A DNA stretch of 64,000 nt from Polyodon spathula (lineage: Eukaryota > Chordata > Actinopteri > Acipenseriformes > Polyodontidae). The stretch is taken from assembly GCF_017654505.1 (NCBI RefSeq), contig NC_054555.1:6503335-6567334 (forward strand). Reading direction: 5' to 3'. The position numbers and the translations under genes were made by a program. The notes under the pieces were generated by a model. That model saw only the letters and a program-made list of their open reading frames with translations, was not told the DNA's origin and ran no database searches. Shown here piece by piece: positions 47,835-59,141 of this stretch; position 1 is the first letter of the stretch; each line of letters starts with the position of its first letter.

Positions 47835-47985
47835 ATTTCTTTCCATGGTTATACTATACATTTACTATAGTTTACCGTGGTTTGCCATGTTTATTAATAT
47901 GCTTTACCATACCTCACTATTGTGTACAATGCTTACCTATGCATTTACTGTGCTTTGTTACACTTTGCTATGCTTTTACTATGAG
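47835..47985. repeat. Degenerate CTATG/TTTACC minisatellite
   Basis: A run of loosely repeated motifs such as TACTATAGTTTACC, GTGGTTTGCCATG, ATGCTTTACCATA and ATGCATTTACTGTG. It resembles degenerate ATGGTTTACCATG-type minisatellites seen in fish. Unit boundaries are not sharp. Confidence 0.5.
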
Positions 47986-50900
47986 AAACTCTTTCTAGGG
48001 TCTTTGCAGCGCTATAAAAATCAATATGCCTGTATCTGTTTAGGGGTTAAATTCTTTATTTTTCAAATATATTAATACCAATGTAAAATATATTGGAAAA
48101 GAGTGTATAAACAGAGGAAAATTGAAAGGAAAGTTGCTCAACCCATAAGGCCTCATCACTGTTGGACACATTGACAAGACAATCCTTGTATATTCTCGTA
48201 TTGCTACAGTATAGTTTTTTTTTTTCTTTTGTTACAGTAAATGCTTATTTAAAGGTGCTGGGGGTATTCTATCTAGTGCATTAAGAATGCATTTACTGGC
48301 TACATATTTCCTTAGGGAATGAGCATAATGCTCACTATTGCTGCCAAAAATCTTGCTTTTAATCATCTTTTAATCATCTCTTGTTTTTTTAATGGGCAGT
48401 GTAGCACATTTAAAAATACATTAGCCCTACTTGTTATTTTTTTTAATAATTTTTTTATTATTTATTCAATGATTTTTTCACAATCTACTTTTATTTAGGT
48501 GGAAGGCAACGTTATGATGTCACAACCTCCTGATCAATAGATCTATGCTGCCCTCTTTTGGTCATCCAACATCTTACCACCAGGGGTCAAAGGTAATCAA
48601 TGAAGGCACAATTTACAATTTGCCTGCAACTAAAACCAGGCATTGCAAAGAAACAATGTTTGTTTTTTCTTTTTCGTTTGTTTTTTTAAATGTGTTAAAT
48701 AGCGTGGCATGCTGTTAATGTTAATTATACTTCAATACGTATGTATTAGTGCGTGTGAATGCTCATTGGATTCAGAAGGAAATGTTATAGCACTTCCAGA
48801 AACACTTCTAACACACAGATGAATGTGGTTCCGGAGGTGTGTGAGTTTATATATAATTTAAAGGAACATTCTTTTAAATTTAAAGCTTTTTCTTTTGTCC
48901 ATAACCCCAAAGGGTTGTTTAATTTTGTTATGGCCTGGGTTAATTTAAATTAAAGCACTGCTATTGCTGTTGACAGTTATAGAGAACATACCAGTGCTGG
49001 AGTGTGCCCCCATGTTTTTTTTTTTATATATTTTGCATTTTTATACTCTTTTTTTTCCTTTTTTTTTAAATGTACATTTTACCTCACTAATAGTTGTATT
49101 TTTCACAAAGAAAATATGGTTGAATTTGTTTCATGTATCTTTTTGTAATACACTTTTAATTGTTTCCAGAAAATCCCTATACATTTAAATGTTGATTTTA
49201 CATACTGTATACAGTCCTGTAATTCAGTGGTTTATTTCTTGTTTTAAAACACTGTCGTTGTTGTTTTTTCTCTGAAATAGCGATAATCTGCATTATCTTT
49301 AGCAGCAGGATACAGTATATTTAATTTGAAGTAAGGCCTATGAGACTGCTTCTCTCTGTGTTGACACTTTGTAAAACCCTTTAAAATAAACTTGTACACT
49401 TAAATAGCTATACACTGCTCATGAATGAATACCTCGTGTTTCCATGGGCCCAGAACAACATTGAATATGTTTCGGCCATTGATATACTATTGGTGACGGT
49501 CTGCTACTGCTTGTGCACATCCATTTTAGACCCTCTGTAACTAGGTTGCTGTGTATCTGTGGTCCTTATAGAGAGAAGATTTCCAGGCCAACACTTTCAT
49601 TGCTGAGATTATCCCTCCTGCATTATTCACTGCTGTAAGATATCGAACAGCAAGCTGTACAGCAGACGTTAGGTCTGAACCCTGTTACAATAGGCTTGAC
49701 AGGGCTCTTTTCATCCAGGCTGAAAATACTGGCAGGTGCTTGTGTGAGTCAGCCAGCACTATGGAGCAGATACCTCAACCAAGAGGAAATGCTTTAGGTA
49801 AATTTCAGGAGCAGACTAGTCAGAGTTAATCCTATTTTGCACGTGTATATTATCAACAGTGTTGATAATAAAGCAAGACAAAACCAGAATTAGCTGAGAG
49901 TGTTGGAGATACTCCTCTGAATACCAAATTATTATTAAGCAGATTTTTTTCTACGTCTGTTAGTGATAAAGAGCGTGCGAATGGGGGGGGGAACGGGGGG
50001 ACAGAATTAAATAATGGATACTGTCCTCTGCCCACATGGCTGGAGAGTGAATTATGTAAATAGCTTTTCTCGGTTTGTGGTCTTTATAAGCGCTGTGTTG
50101 TGTCTTTGGAGAGGTTTCTTATTGTTATTGTTGCTCCATTTTGTCTGTTTTACATCGATCGTGGACATTTTGATCGCTTCAAGAAAAGACAGCACCCTAC
50201 ATGAAATATTGACATAAATTGGTATTGAATTTTCCAGAATTATGTTATAGCTTGTAATTGCAATATTGGCCTGCCTGTCTCCTAAAGACTGGAAACAGAG
50301 CCAAATTTGCAGTACAGTACAAGATTAGGAACAAGCCGCGTTCCTTTCCCCAAAACAACAGGATGTCACTCAGCAGAGCAGCTATGTAGGATTAATGATG
50401 CTGTGTTTTGTAAACCACAATACAAAAAAATAGCAGCCCTTGTGAGTGTTTAATATGGATTACCCATTTCTTTGTCTGCCGCTGTTGCTAAACAATTAAG
50501 TGCTTAAATGTCTGGAACTATTTGTTTCACTAAACATTGCTGGTATGTTGTCACACACACCTAGGGGGTGTACTGGGCAACCTTGTCTGTGACCTCCTAT
50601 TCAAAATGGCTGCATGGCAGCCATCTTGTAAGTTTTCCCTATGATAGCAGTTGCATCAGAACTAGACTGCATTAACCACATTATACATTTTCATCCGTTT
50701 GTATATTAACAAAGACCCCACAATATCGAGTTATTCTAATCCCCTGCTGGGGGTACAGTCCAGGTGTCTGTATGTATATTTGTCACACTCTTTCACACAT
50801 GTAAGAACTCCAGAAGCAATCAGAAATCACGGAAGATGTTTGCACATTTATTTGAGGTTGAGATTATCATTCATCTCTGGGGCACATATTTAATTAACTA

Positions 50901-52939
50901 GATTTGAAATTACCAACCGTAACTTAAAGAGTAAACATATTGCCCGGTCTTGAAATATACCCTACTTTACAGAATAATAATTAAAAAAAATATGTAAAAA
51001 TCTGAAACAGAAAATTGCATTTATGGTGTAGATATGTGTGGGAAAAAAAATCATTTAAAATGAGAAATTAAAACAGAAATGATCCATCCACTCTATACCT
51101 CTGAGGTATACCTCTGAATCCTGTGTGAATCAGCATTAACAGTAACGGTGAGATTTTAGAACAATTTATGAATAATCTGCTTTGTAAATTATATATAATG
51201 TGATTATTTAGTTTTCTACAGGAAGTTAGGGAGCATAAAGGATAAATCTGTTTTATTTGATTGTGTAAACTATTCTGACTCCTCCATATCTTCAGTGGCT
51301 AACATGTTGAATGAACTTGCCTATATCCAAATGTTCTCCTTCAACCAGGGTCCCCAAAGCAGATGTCAAAATAAAGGTGTCATAATAAATTGCTTTTATT
51401 GCACCATCTGACCCCACTAGCAGTCTTTAAATGTGGTTTACATAAGTTCACACACTTGGAAAGCATGTCCTAAAGATTTGACATTTGTAGCCTGCAGCAA
51501 CTGTCAGGGAGAATGTTTCTGCAGAGCTTGACTCAGACACAAGAGGCAAAGAGTTTGGTGCGTGAGAGCACTGTCCTACTATGCAACCCTAAAACATATT
51601 TTAGTTATAGATTTATGACATTTTGGGGGGAAAACTATGAGCAACACACACATATACTATGTGTCAAGTGGCTTTCTAAAGAAATTAACATTAGTGCAGT
51701 AAAATATTCATATCATTAAGTATTCATTTTTGGCGGTCAGTCAAGCATAGTTGTCTTTTAAACCCCTTTTCAGATGCTAAGTGTTAATAAACTCCCTGAA
51801 GAATGCCAACTTGATTGAATTTCCCATGGATCACAGCAAGGAGAGGCACTATGGCAGACCTGTCAAGCTAAGATGTTGTACCGTAATTGTTCCTGATGCA
51901 TTCTGTGCTAATTACCACTGCGGAAAGTAATCTCTAAAGATTATGGCAGCTGTCATAAATAACAAGCAAGTGATTCCACGCTACATTATGAGAAAGGGTT
52001 TTTCAGTCTCTTATCTAGCAGGAGAGTATGCATTGGTGTTACTAATGAAGGCTTTTCTCATTCCTTCCAGAGTGATGTTTCCATTTGACAATGACATGTA
52101 GATAAAACAGAGGTTAATTTGTCTGGCTCTGTGAGGTTCATTATTTTATCTGACACTGAGGACACAACTGTGTATGTTAAGGATGGCAAATAAAAATTAG
52201 TTTTGATTCATTTTGCCACTTAACGCTTCCCCCTTCTTTTTTTAAGCATGAGGTTCCAGTGTAGCAAGAGTGACATTTCCACCGAGACAATTATCTTCTT
52301 TTTTAAATGTATTTAGATTGTTGTTAGTCCCTGTTAAAGTCAACCTGTTATTTGCAAACCATTCACAAAAGCTACTTCATAGGTCATGTGGTACAGTGTC
52401 ACTTGAGCTGAGATCAGAGCAGCGACAAGTAGAAATTGATACAAATTAATTCTCTAGGACACTATCTGAAAAAGACTCATAATTAGTATTTTCCACAGAG
52501 ACTTACAAAATTATACTTTTCCACATTGATCTCCATTAGTTCCCTGCTGAAGCAAGATTGGGTAAAAAAAAAAAAAAAAAATTAATAGCTCAATCACATA
52601 TCCTGCGATTGACTCTAATGTACTGTAGTAAAAAAAAAATGTAAACCAAATCATTCCAGTGAACTGACAAAATACATGAAGGCTTCCTTACTACTGCTTG
52701 TTACTGCACACCTTGAATTGAACCAGTTCTGTTCCTTTGAATACACAGTGGAATCCCTGGATCATGAGAATAAAACCATCACAACTGATTATAACAGACT
52801 GGTCTTTATATCCAGAAAATCAGGAGGAGGGAGTTTGTTGTAGTTTTCTTATGTAAAAGTTTTCAGCCTGAGGGCCATTTTTCTTCACATCCCCTTGAAA
52901 GAGTATTACCCATTCTTGCCACACTTTCTTTCCTTCTAG
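47986..52939. other. Intergenic sequence with candidate conserved blocks
   Basis: About 5 kb without a recognisable gene. A palindromic YY1-like pair (AAAATGGCTGC, GCAGCCATCTT) is at 50603-50627. The blocks at about 49600-49800 and 51780-52000 are complex and non-repetitive. The latter contains GTGCTAATTACCACTG and GGCAGCTGTCATAAATAA (homeobox, E-box and MEIS-like cores). They are candidates for conserved non-coding elements. A-run at 52565-52580. Confidence 0.4.
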
Positions 52940-53109
52940 ATGGTGAAGGTTGCTGGAGCTTGGTCATCAATGGCAGTGTGTGTTGGAGTTCCTGACACAC
53001 TGCACGCAACAGTGGCTGTATGCAGCAGGATGCACTACACTAACTCCCTGTGTGAAAGCCAGCGCAGTTACCTCCCCTGCCCATGCATCGGATCGTCAAC
53101 TCTGCACAG
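52940..53109 (+). other. Exon-like open segment, unidentified
   Basis: A TTTCTTTCCTTCTAG at 52925-52939 resembles a 3' splice site and GCACAG/GTTTGG at 53109/53110 a weak donor. The 170 nt between are open (MVKVAGAWSSMAVCVGVPDT...) and GC-richer than the flanks. The encoded peptide has many Cys and no domain I recognise. The segment may instead be part of an old repeat. Confidence 0.2.
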
Positions 53110-53418
53110 GTTTGGACAGTCTCTGAGATTAAGTTATTTTAATGACATCTGACTCATTCAAATACCAGTAAACACCACTGGAAATCTTACTTCTGTTTTA
53201 CATTGGTTTTGACCTTTGCAACACTTTGCTGTAAACTGAAAAAATAAGCACCAAATGGAAGCCTGTCTTTCACTTTGTGTGTTGATTTGTTTTTTGTTGA
53301 ACTTTAGCCACTCCATTGTAAATAGAGACTTAGGTAAATATGTTCACTAGAAATGTTGGTCAATGCTTTCCATTTACATTTTTTAAATAGTAAAGCATAA
53401 TCGTAAGTGCCATTAAGT

Positions 53419-53656
53419 GCCCAAACCCAAACCCTATCCCAAACCCAAACAAAACCCCAACCCCAACCCCAAACATAACCCTAAACCCAACCCTAAACGC
53501 AAATCGAACCCCAACCCCAAACCCAACCCCAAACCCAACCCCAACCTCAAACCCAAACCCAAACCCAAACCCAAACCCAACCCCAACCCCAACCCCAACC
53601 CCAACCCCAACCCCAACCCCAAACCCAAACCCAAACCCAACCCCAAACCCAACCAT
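53419..53656. repeat. Telomere-like hexamer array (CCCAAA/CCCCAA/CCCTAA)
   Basis: About 240 bp of hexamers, mainly AACCCA and ACCCCA with a few CCCTAA units near 53475-53500. The minus strand is TTGGGG/TTTGGG-rich and could form G-quadruplexes. Long ORFs on both strands (Lys-Pro-Asn, Gly-Leu and Gly-Val/Phe repeats) are by-products. Confidence 0.95.
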
Positions 53657-54125
53657 AAACCAATACAGTTACTCCACAGTTTATCTGGAAATATTTTCAA
53701 GAAATATTTTAGACTTAAATGTGCAGTGAATAATCACTGTCAGCTACCAAGCACCCCTTGATCTGTACAAGGCAGAGAATTCTAGCCTCCTGGGTAATTT
53801 GGTTTTTACTGAGATGGAACTAAACTAGCTTTAAACTGACAATCCTGAGAAACAAAGTATTTTCTATACAAATTTACCACAGGCGTTTGCAGGAGGGTGT
53901 CATATAGGCCTGCTTCATGACCAGTTTGTTGTTGTTTTTTTAGGGGGAGATGTTGAAATGTACCTTTATAAATTACTAGGTGTGAACTATTTTCATGCTA
54001 AATAGGATGCACCAGTTGTAAAAGTAGGTTAATGAGAAAAGCACATCTTTCCTACGAATTTTTCTTTTCATGCCCAGCACTACTAAATTAACAATGACAT
54101 ATTTGGGTTGCTATCATCTTCAAAG

Positions 54126-54126
<1 letters not shown>
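53657..54126. other. Spacer, nothing recognised
   Basis: Unique AT-rich sequence. Confidence 0.5.

Positions 54127-54213
<87 letters not shown>
54127..54213. repeat. (ATT)29 microsatellite
   Basis: Twenty-nine uninterrupted ATT units. Poly-Ile, poly-Tyr and poly-Asn ORFs through it are artefacts. Confidence 0.98.
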
Positions 54214-54713
54214 GCCACAGCACAGCACTGCATTGCATGTGGAGCAGTTCTCAGAAAACGATGCAGCCCACTGAAATATTTCCTTTTCATGGTAGTTTGC
54301 TACATACAATCCCAAGAGGTGTCTATATGCAGGTTCACAGCAACTTTATTTAATACAATATGTCTTATGAGAGATTTTATGAAGCAGCTAGATGTTCACA
54401 CAGTGAGAAGTTAAATGCTCATACTAAATCACAGAAATGTTGTTGCAAGTCCTCCCAAGAAGAAAAAAAAGTTGAGGGGGAAAAAAGGCAACATTCCTGC
54501 TTTGTCTTTGGATGTTTATCTTGAAATAATCGATTGCATGATTGCTGTGCTGAACAATGGGCTACCCCCCCCCCCCCCCCCCCCCAATAAAATACAAATA
54601 AATAAATAAACGCTACATGAAGAACTGCTCCATTTCTGTGTAGGGTCTTATTAAACAAAACATCAAATATTATCTTTTAAGTGTTTTGTAAATAATCCGA
54701 CGAAGTTAAATTG
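54214..54713. other. Spacer containing a C21 run
   Basis: Unique sequence with an AG-rich patch near 54460-54485 and C21 at 54565-54585. No gene seen. Confidence 0.6.
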
Positions 54714-54974
54714 AGTAATACTTTATATTAAACTGTGTATTTGCATAGTAGTTACTTAGTAAATACATGTGTACTAACACATAATGTTACCATGTTATTA
54801 TGCACAGTTACATTGTACTTAATGTGTAAATCTTTTTGCAACCTATATGTAAGTACATGATAGTATCAGAAAAAAGTTAGGGTTAGTGGGGTTAGAGGTC
54901 AAGTTAGGGTTATATTATGCTAAAAGATTTACACATTAAGTACATTTTGACAATACATAATAACACTGTAATTG
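54714..54974. mobile_element. Palindromic MITE, right end lost
   Basis: Begins AGTAATACTTTATATTAAAC and shares TGCATAGTAGTTACTTAGTA, TACTTAATGTGTAAATCTTT and a TTAGGGTTA centre with the element at 32791-33112. The right terminal repeat is missing. In its place are three ATTGATCTAA units at 54971-55000. Confidence 0.78.
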
Positions 54975-55462
54975 ATCTAAATTGATCTCAATTGATCTAA
55001 ATACCATAATATTTGAAAAATGTGTAGTGAACATAACACTCACCCCATGTAAAACACTTGGAAAGCAGATAGAGCAGCGTTGGGATGCATCCCTCTTTAT
55101 AACACATGCTTCCATCGTACTGTCCTAGAAAAAGAAATGCTTAAATAGAGTATACTGCCCTCCTTATATACCACCCATCTCATACATAGCATTCTCTTAA
55201 AATATATTAAAGACTGGTATATACAGTATTCACTGAAATACACAGTATACTCTGGTCATTATTTCAAAGAAAATGAATGCAGAAGAGGAAGTTAGCACCT
55301 CTAGTGTCATAAACCTGTCAGACTGAGATGTGCTTTATGAAAGTAATATTTGACAAAATGTTGCTGAGCACAGAAGGGGGGGTGGGGGGGAGTAAAAAAA
55401 TTCTGCACCAAAAATAAAATGAAAAAAACAGTAGGTGGAACAGCAATGCATACTACTATTAT

Positions 55463-55463
<1 letters not shown>
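54975..55463. other. Spacer, nothing recognised
   Basis: Unique AT-rich sequence with a G-rich patch near 55376-55391. Confidence 0.5.
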
Positions 55464-55493
<30 letters not shown>

Positions 55494-55542
55494 AAGAAGA
55501 AGAAGAAGAAGAAGAAGAAGAAGAAGAAGAAGAAGAAGAAGA
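55464..55542. repeat. (AAG)26 microsatellite
   Basis: About 26 pure AAG/GAA units. Pure GAA runs can form triplexes and stall replication. The poly-Leu ORF on the minus strand is an artefact. Confidence 0.98.
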
Positions 55543-56376
55543 TTATTCAATTATTACTACTTTTGATTAATTCCTTGCATACAGAATAATCAATATCGAA
55601 GATTAATGGATGGTTTTAAATATTAATTTAGTTTTAGTTTTAAAAAGCATAGATTTTGTCATTTTTTTAACATTTTAATTTGACTTATGTCAAAAAATAT
55701 ACATTAACATAGCCCTCATTTAATACTATGCATCATTCTAGGGTCTGTCATTTGCTTAGCTCTTTGTTATTATGCTAATCATGTCCCACGTGGGTTAAAA
55801 ATGTATATCAGGAGTGAAATATGATCTATTTGAAGCAGATACAATTTCTTATAACTGTAGAGTGTGTCGAATTATATAAAAAAAAAATAATAATAATAAA
55901 TGAAAATCACTGCCAGCTGATATAAACACCCACAATTGGTTGAAAATTAGTTTGGTTTTAAAAAGCAAGACTTTTTTTTTCTCAAGAAAAATCATTTAAA
56001 AAATGTTAACATGTGTAGTAACACATGTTTTAAACATTCTAAAATCACTTACTGATAGAAATAGTATAGCTAAACCAACCAACTAGTACAGCTAAACCAA
56101 CCTGTTTTGTATTATCATGTGTCAGATACTGCTTGGACATTGCTAGTTCCCCTCTCTCCATTACAATTTTAGGTTCTTTACGTTGTTAGTCCACCTATGC
56201 AGATGGACCAAGTTTATGTCCATTAAAGCATGATGTACTATGTTCCTCTTAATATTAAAGTAGATGCTTCCCATATCGGTTTCCAGGTTCACCAACATAA
56301 TATTTTGTCATTATCATTTGAAATGTGGAAATTAACACATGGTATAACAGACCCACTGACTTCAACTATAAAAGAA
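55543..56376. other. Intergenic sequence, no gene seen
   Basis: Unique AT-rich sequence. A short direct repeat GCTAAACCAACC occurs at about 56070 and 56091. Confidence 0.5.
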
Positions 56377-56759
56377 CACTGGACCACAGATATTTTTGAA
56401 AACAGGGCAGGCCTGTACATTTATTTGATCACAAAACCAAATAAACAAAACCAAATCATAATTCCTTCCAAGTTCTTCAACTAATAAACTGGAGGGCTAG
56501 GCCATTTACCTTCACCAAAACCTATACAGTACCTTTTGCATTCGACCACATAGGTCTCCACACTGTTCTTTGGCCTCCACACAGAACCAGCAACTATTCT
56601 GACCTGCTTATATACCTTCCTGCTTCATCACAGGATGTCCCTCATTAAATTTGAGCCAGGTGTAACTTATCCTGGCTCAACCCGTGGCATTCTGGGGGAT
56701 GTAGTCCTGCAACAAACCCCTGGACTAAATCTTTCCTCCTCCTACTCTGCCACACACTG
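56377..56759 (-). mobile_element. LTR-like element, boundaries uncertain
   Basis: On the minus strand it starts TGTGGCAGAGTAGGAGGAGG (from 56754). Next comes a ZNF143-like motif ACTACATCCCCCAGAATGCC (56687-56706), then a 10-bp stem inverted repeat (56651-56680). TATATAAGC follows at about 56607-56614 and AATAAA at 56420-56425, about 185 bp on. This order fits U3-R of an LTR. CACTG is present at 56377-56381 and 56755-56759 and may be the 5-bp duplication. If so, the 3' end is not a canonical CA. Solo LTR is the best guess. A host promoter is the alternative. Confidence 0.42.
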
Positions 56760-56839
56760 CAGATATTGCTAGAATATGGACCTTAGCCACTGCGTTCATT
56801 TGCATTTGAACCACAGAACTCGGGGACGTGCTCGAATTG

Positions 56840-56864
56840 CCCCCCCCCCCCCCCCCCCCCCCCC
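56840..56864. repeat. (C)25 homopolymer
   Basis: Twenty-five consecutive C. Length is uncertain for technical reasons. Confidence 0.95.
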
Positions 56865-59141
56865 AAATTCCGAATTCACTGGTCAAACTTCGCTCCTCGG
56901 GCTGGCCTGATTACTAAAGTCTGAATCAGGGCTGGGAGGAAATGACTTCACTAAATGTCAATCAAAATGTTATAGGGGGCGGAAACATAATTATACATCC
57001 AGGTGCATGAAGGCCAAAAACAAGTAAGGTGAGAGAGCCAAACTTTTACTGAATAAAAGGATTTGAAGACATTAATATAAGTAGAAAGCTTTTCTTGCAA
57101 TAATCTATATATAGATAGTTAATTATGTAGTGATACGGAGCAACTTATGTATATACACTGCATGAAACAAATGCAAAAAAATATCTGGATGGATTTATCT
57201 TTTAAATCGTTGACAATTTGACTACCATCTGCAACAAATTCACGTCTTGACCTTTAACTCGCAAGTATTTCCAGGGAAAATCGGTAGCATTTCTTGCCCA
57301 TCAACTTGAGTTCTGGGAGAATTCAGGCCAACTTGAGCACATTCGAGTGAACTCAACTTGACTATCCATGGAAACGAGAAAGACCCTTTCATGCAGAGCA
57401 CAGAGGAATCCATTCCCTGTAACTGTGATATGCAAAATGATGTAGATACTCCAGTATGTGAATTACTAAGTGCATGTAAACACATTGACTGCTGTGGGTC
57501 TCTGTTTTATGGTTGACTTGTGCTAACCTTATTAGTAAAGAATGCAGGTTGAGTGTGTATCAGGTGGTTACAGAGATGCTTAAGGCCACATTCACACTAC
57601 TGTAACAGCATTCAGCCTGAGCTTGTCTGTTTTTTTCTTGTTTATGTATTTACTGTTTAAACCATCTGTGCTCCCCTTGAACTAGTAATGACAGCATAAA
57701 TCATCTGGTTTCTCCTGAACCATGTACTGTATTCACAGATAAAACTGCCTGGGAACTGGTGTGACAGGATTAATCCAAGTTGGCTCCACATATTACTTTA
57801 TTAGATTAAAATACATTTAACTGTATCTTAAGACCTGTTTCTAGTGCTCTAGAGGATCCTTCAGAAAATGCTTTGGACTGGAGGAGGTGTCTTGACAGGG
57901 CCAAAGAGTAAGAGGCAATAAAATAGAATGTGTGATAATATTATTAATAATATCGGAATGTTCTTGAATACAATTTTGGCCACAGTGGGAAATGTTAAAT
58001 GTTTCCATCTGGAGAGCTGTCACCCTTTATTTTGATGACCACTTGATATTAATAACATGCCTTCAACATACTTGCCAGTTTTCTTTTTAGAAAAAAAGAG
58101 GAATTCCAATAAAGTACATGTTCAGTTTCCATGAATTGTGATTTGCTGGAACCATTTTTTGTATTCTTTTTTTTTTTTTTTTTTAAATCCAACAGTTTCC
58201 CAGATATATTATTCATGTTTTTGTTCCATCTTTTTGCGTTTGCAAAAATGTGTCCTTTTCATAGGGCAAAACATTTTAATGCCAAACAAATGACATATTG
58301 ATTAGAACAGGTGTCATTAGATTGCAAAGCTGTCAGTCCAGTCCCCAAGCTACCGGGGGCTAGAGGGAGAGCACAAGATGATTTTGGTTGTGTTTCTTCC
58401 AAATGCAGTAGGAGACTAAGGGTCAACAGTTGCAACAATGACTGCTAAGGGAGTCAATTGAGATTTGTTAACATGGCAATTAACCAGTTAACTGGATGAT
58501 TACTCAGACACTCCAAACCCAGCTAAACTGCCAAGTAAGATTCAGTTGAAATACTGTTGATAGCAACTGAACAAAGGGTGCCCACTTGGGTCTACTTTAT
58601 TATTCACTTCAACGGGGTCGCCTGTATAAATATCAATATCAATGCTTTTTTAATGAAGCTATATTTTGTTAGTGCACTGTTTCTGTCTCACCCCAGTTGC
58701 CTGAGCTTCCAGTGAAGATTCTCACACAGACACAAGATGATTCAGTTTCTAGCAACAATAAGTCAGGCATGCAGGGCAACATTAGGAGTCACCTTCTGGA
58801 TAGGAAGGGATAACTTACAGTATGTGTTATGATTGTCCTAATGAAGTATACAGTGACCTAGAAATACGATAAACAAGAACACTTTATAAAATAGAACAGG
58901 CCATAAAAACATTAGCTTGCTAACTAAACGCAGGTAGGTAATAAATATGGTTGTCTGTGACAGACTGAGGTAGACACGTAGATTTGCAATGCTTGGGGCT
59001 AGATTCAATCACGAAAATACTGCACTGCTGTGTGACCAATGTTTTGTCCCTGTTTTATAGCGCTATACAATCCAATTTCTGGTAAAAGGAGGACACTCCC
59101 AAAACATAACATTCCATTAGGAAAAAAGTCAAAACCTTGTG
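56865..59141. other. Intergenic sequence, no gene seen
   Basis: Unique sequence with a T-run at 58168-58184. ORFs at 57240-57485 and 57841-58023 lack domains. Confidence 0.5.

Noticed and set aside
53419..53656. True chromosome end
   Set aside because: The array is internal, only about 240 bp, made mostly of variant units and flanked by ordinary sequence on both sides.
53360..53761. Overlapping 88-114-codon ORFs (Lys-Pro-Asn, Gly-Leu and Gly-Val/Phe repeats), possible antifreeze or collagen-like protein
   Set aside because: They are frames of a 6-bp repeat free of stops on both strands, and they end where the repeat ends.
54070..54414. ORFs with poly-Ile, poly-Tyr or poly-Asn
   Set aside because: Generated by the (ATT)29 repeat.
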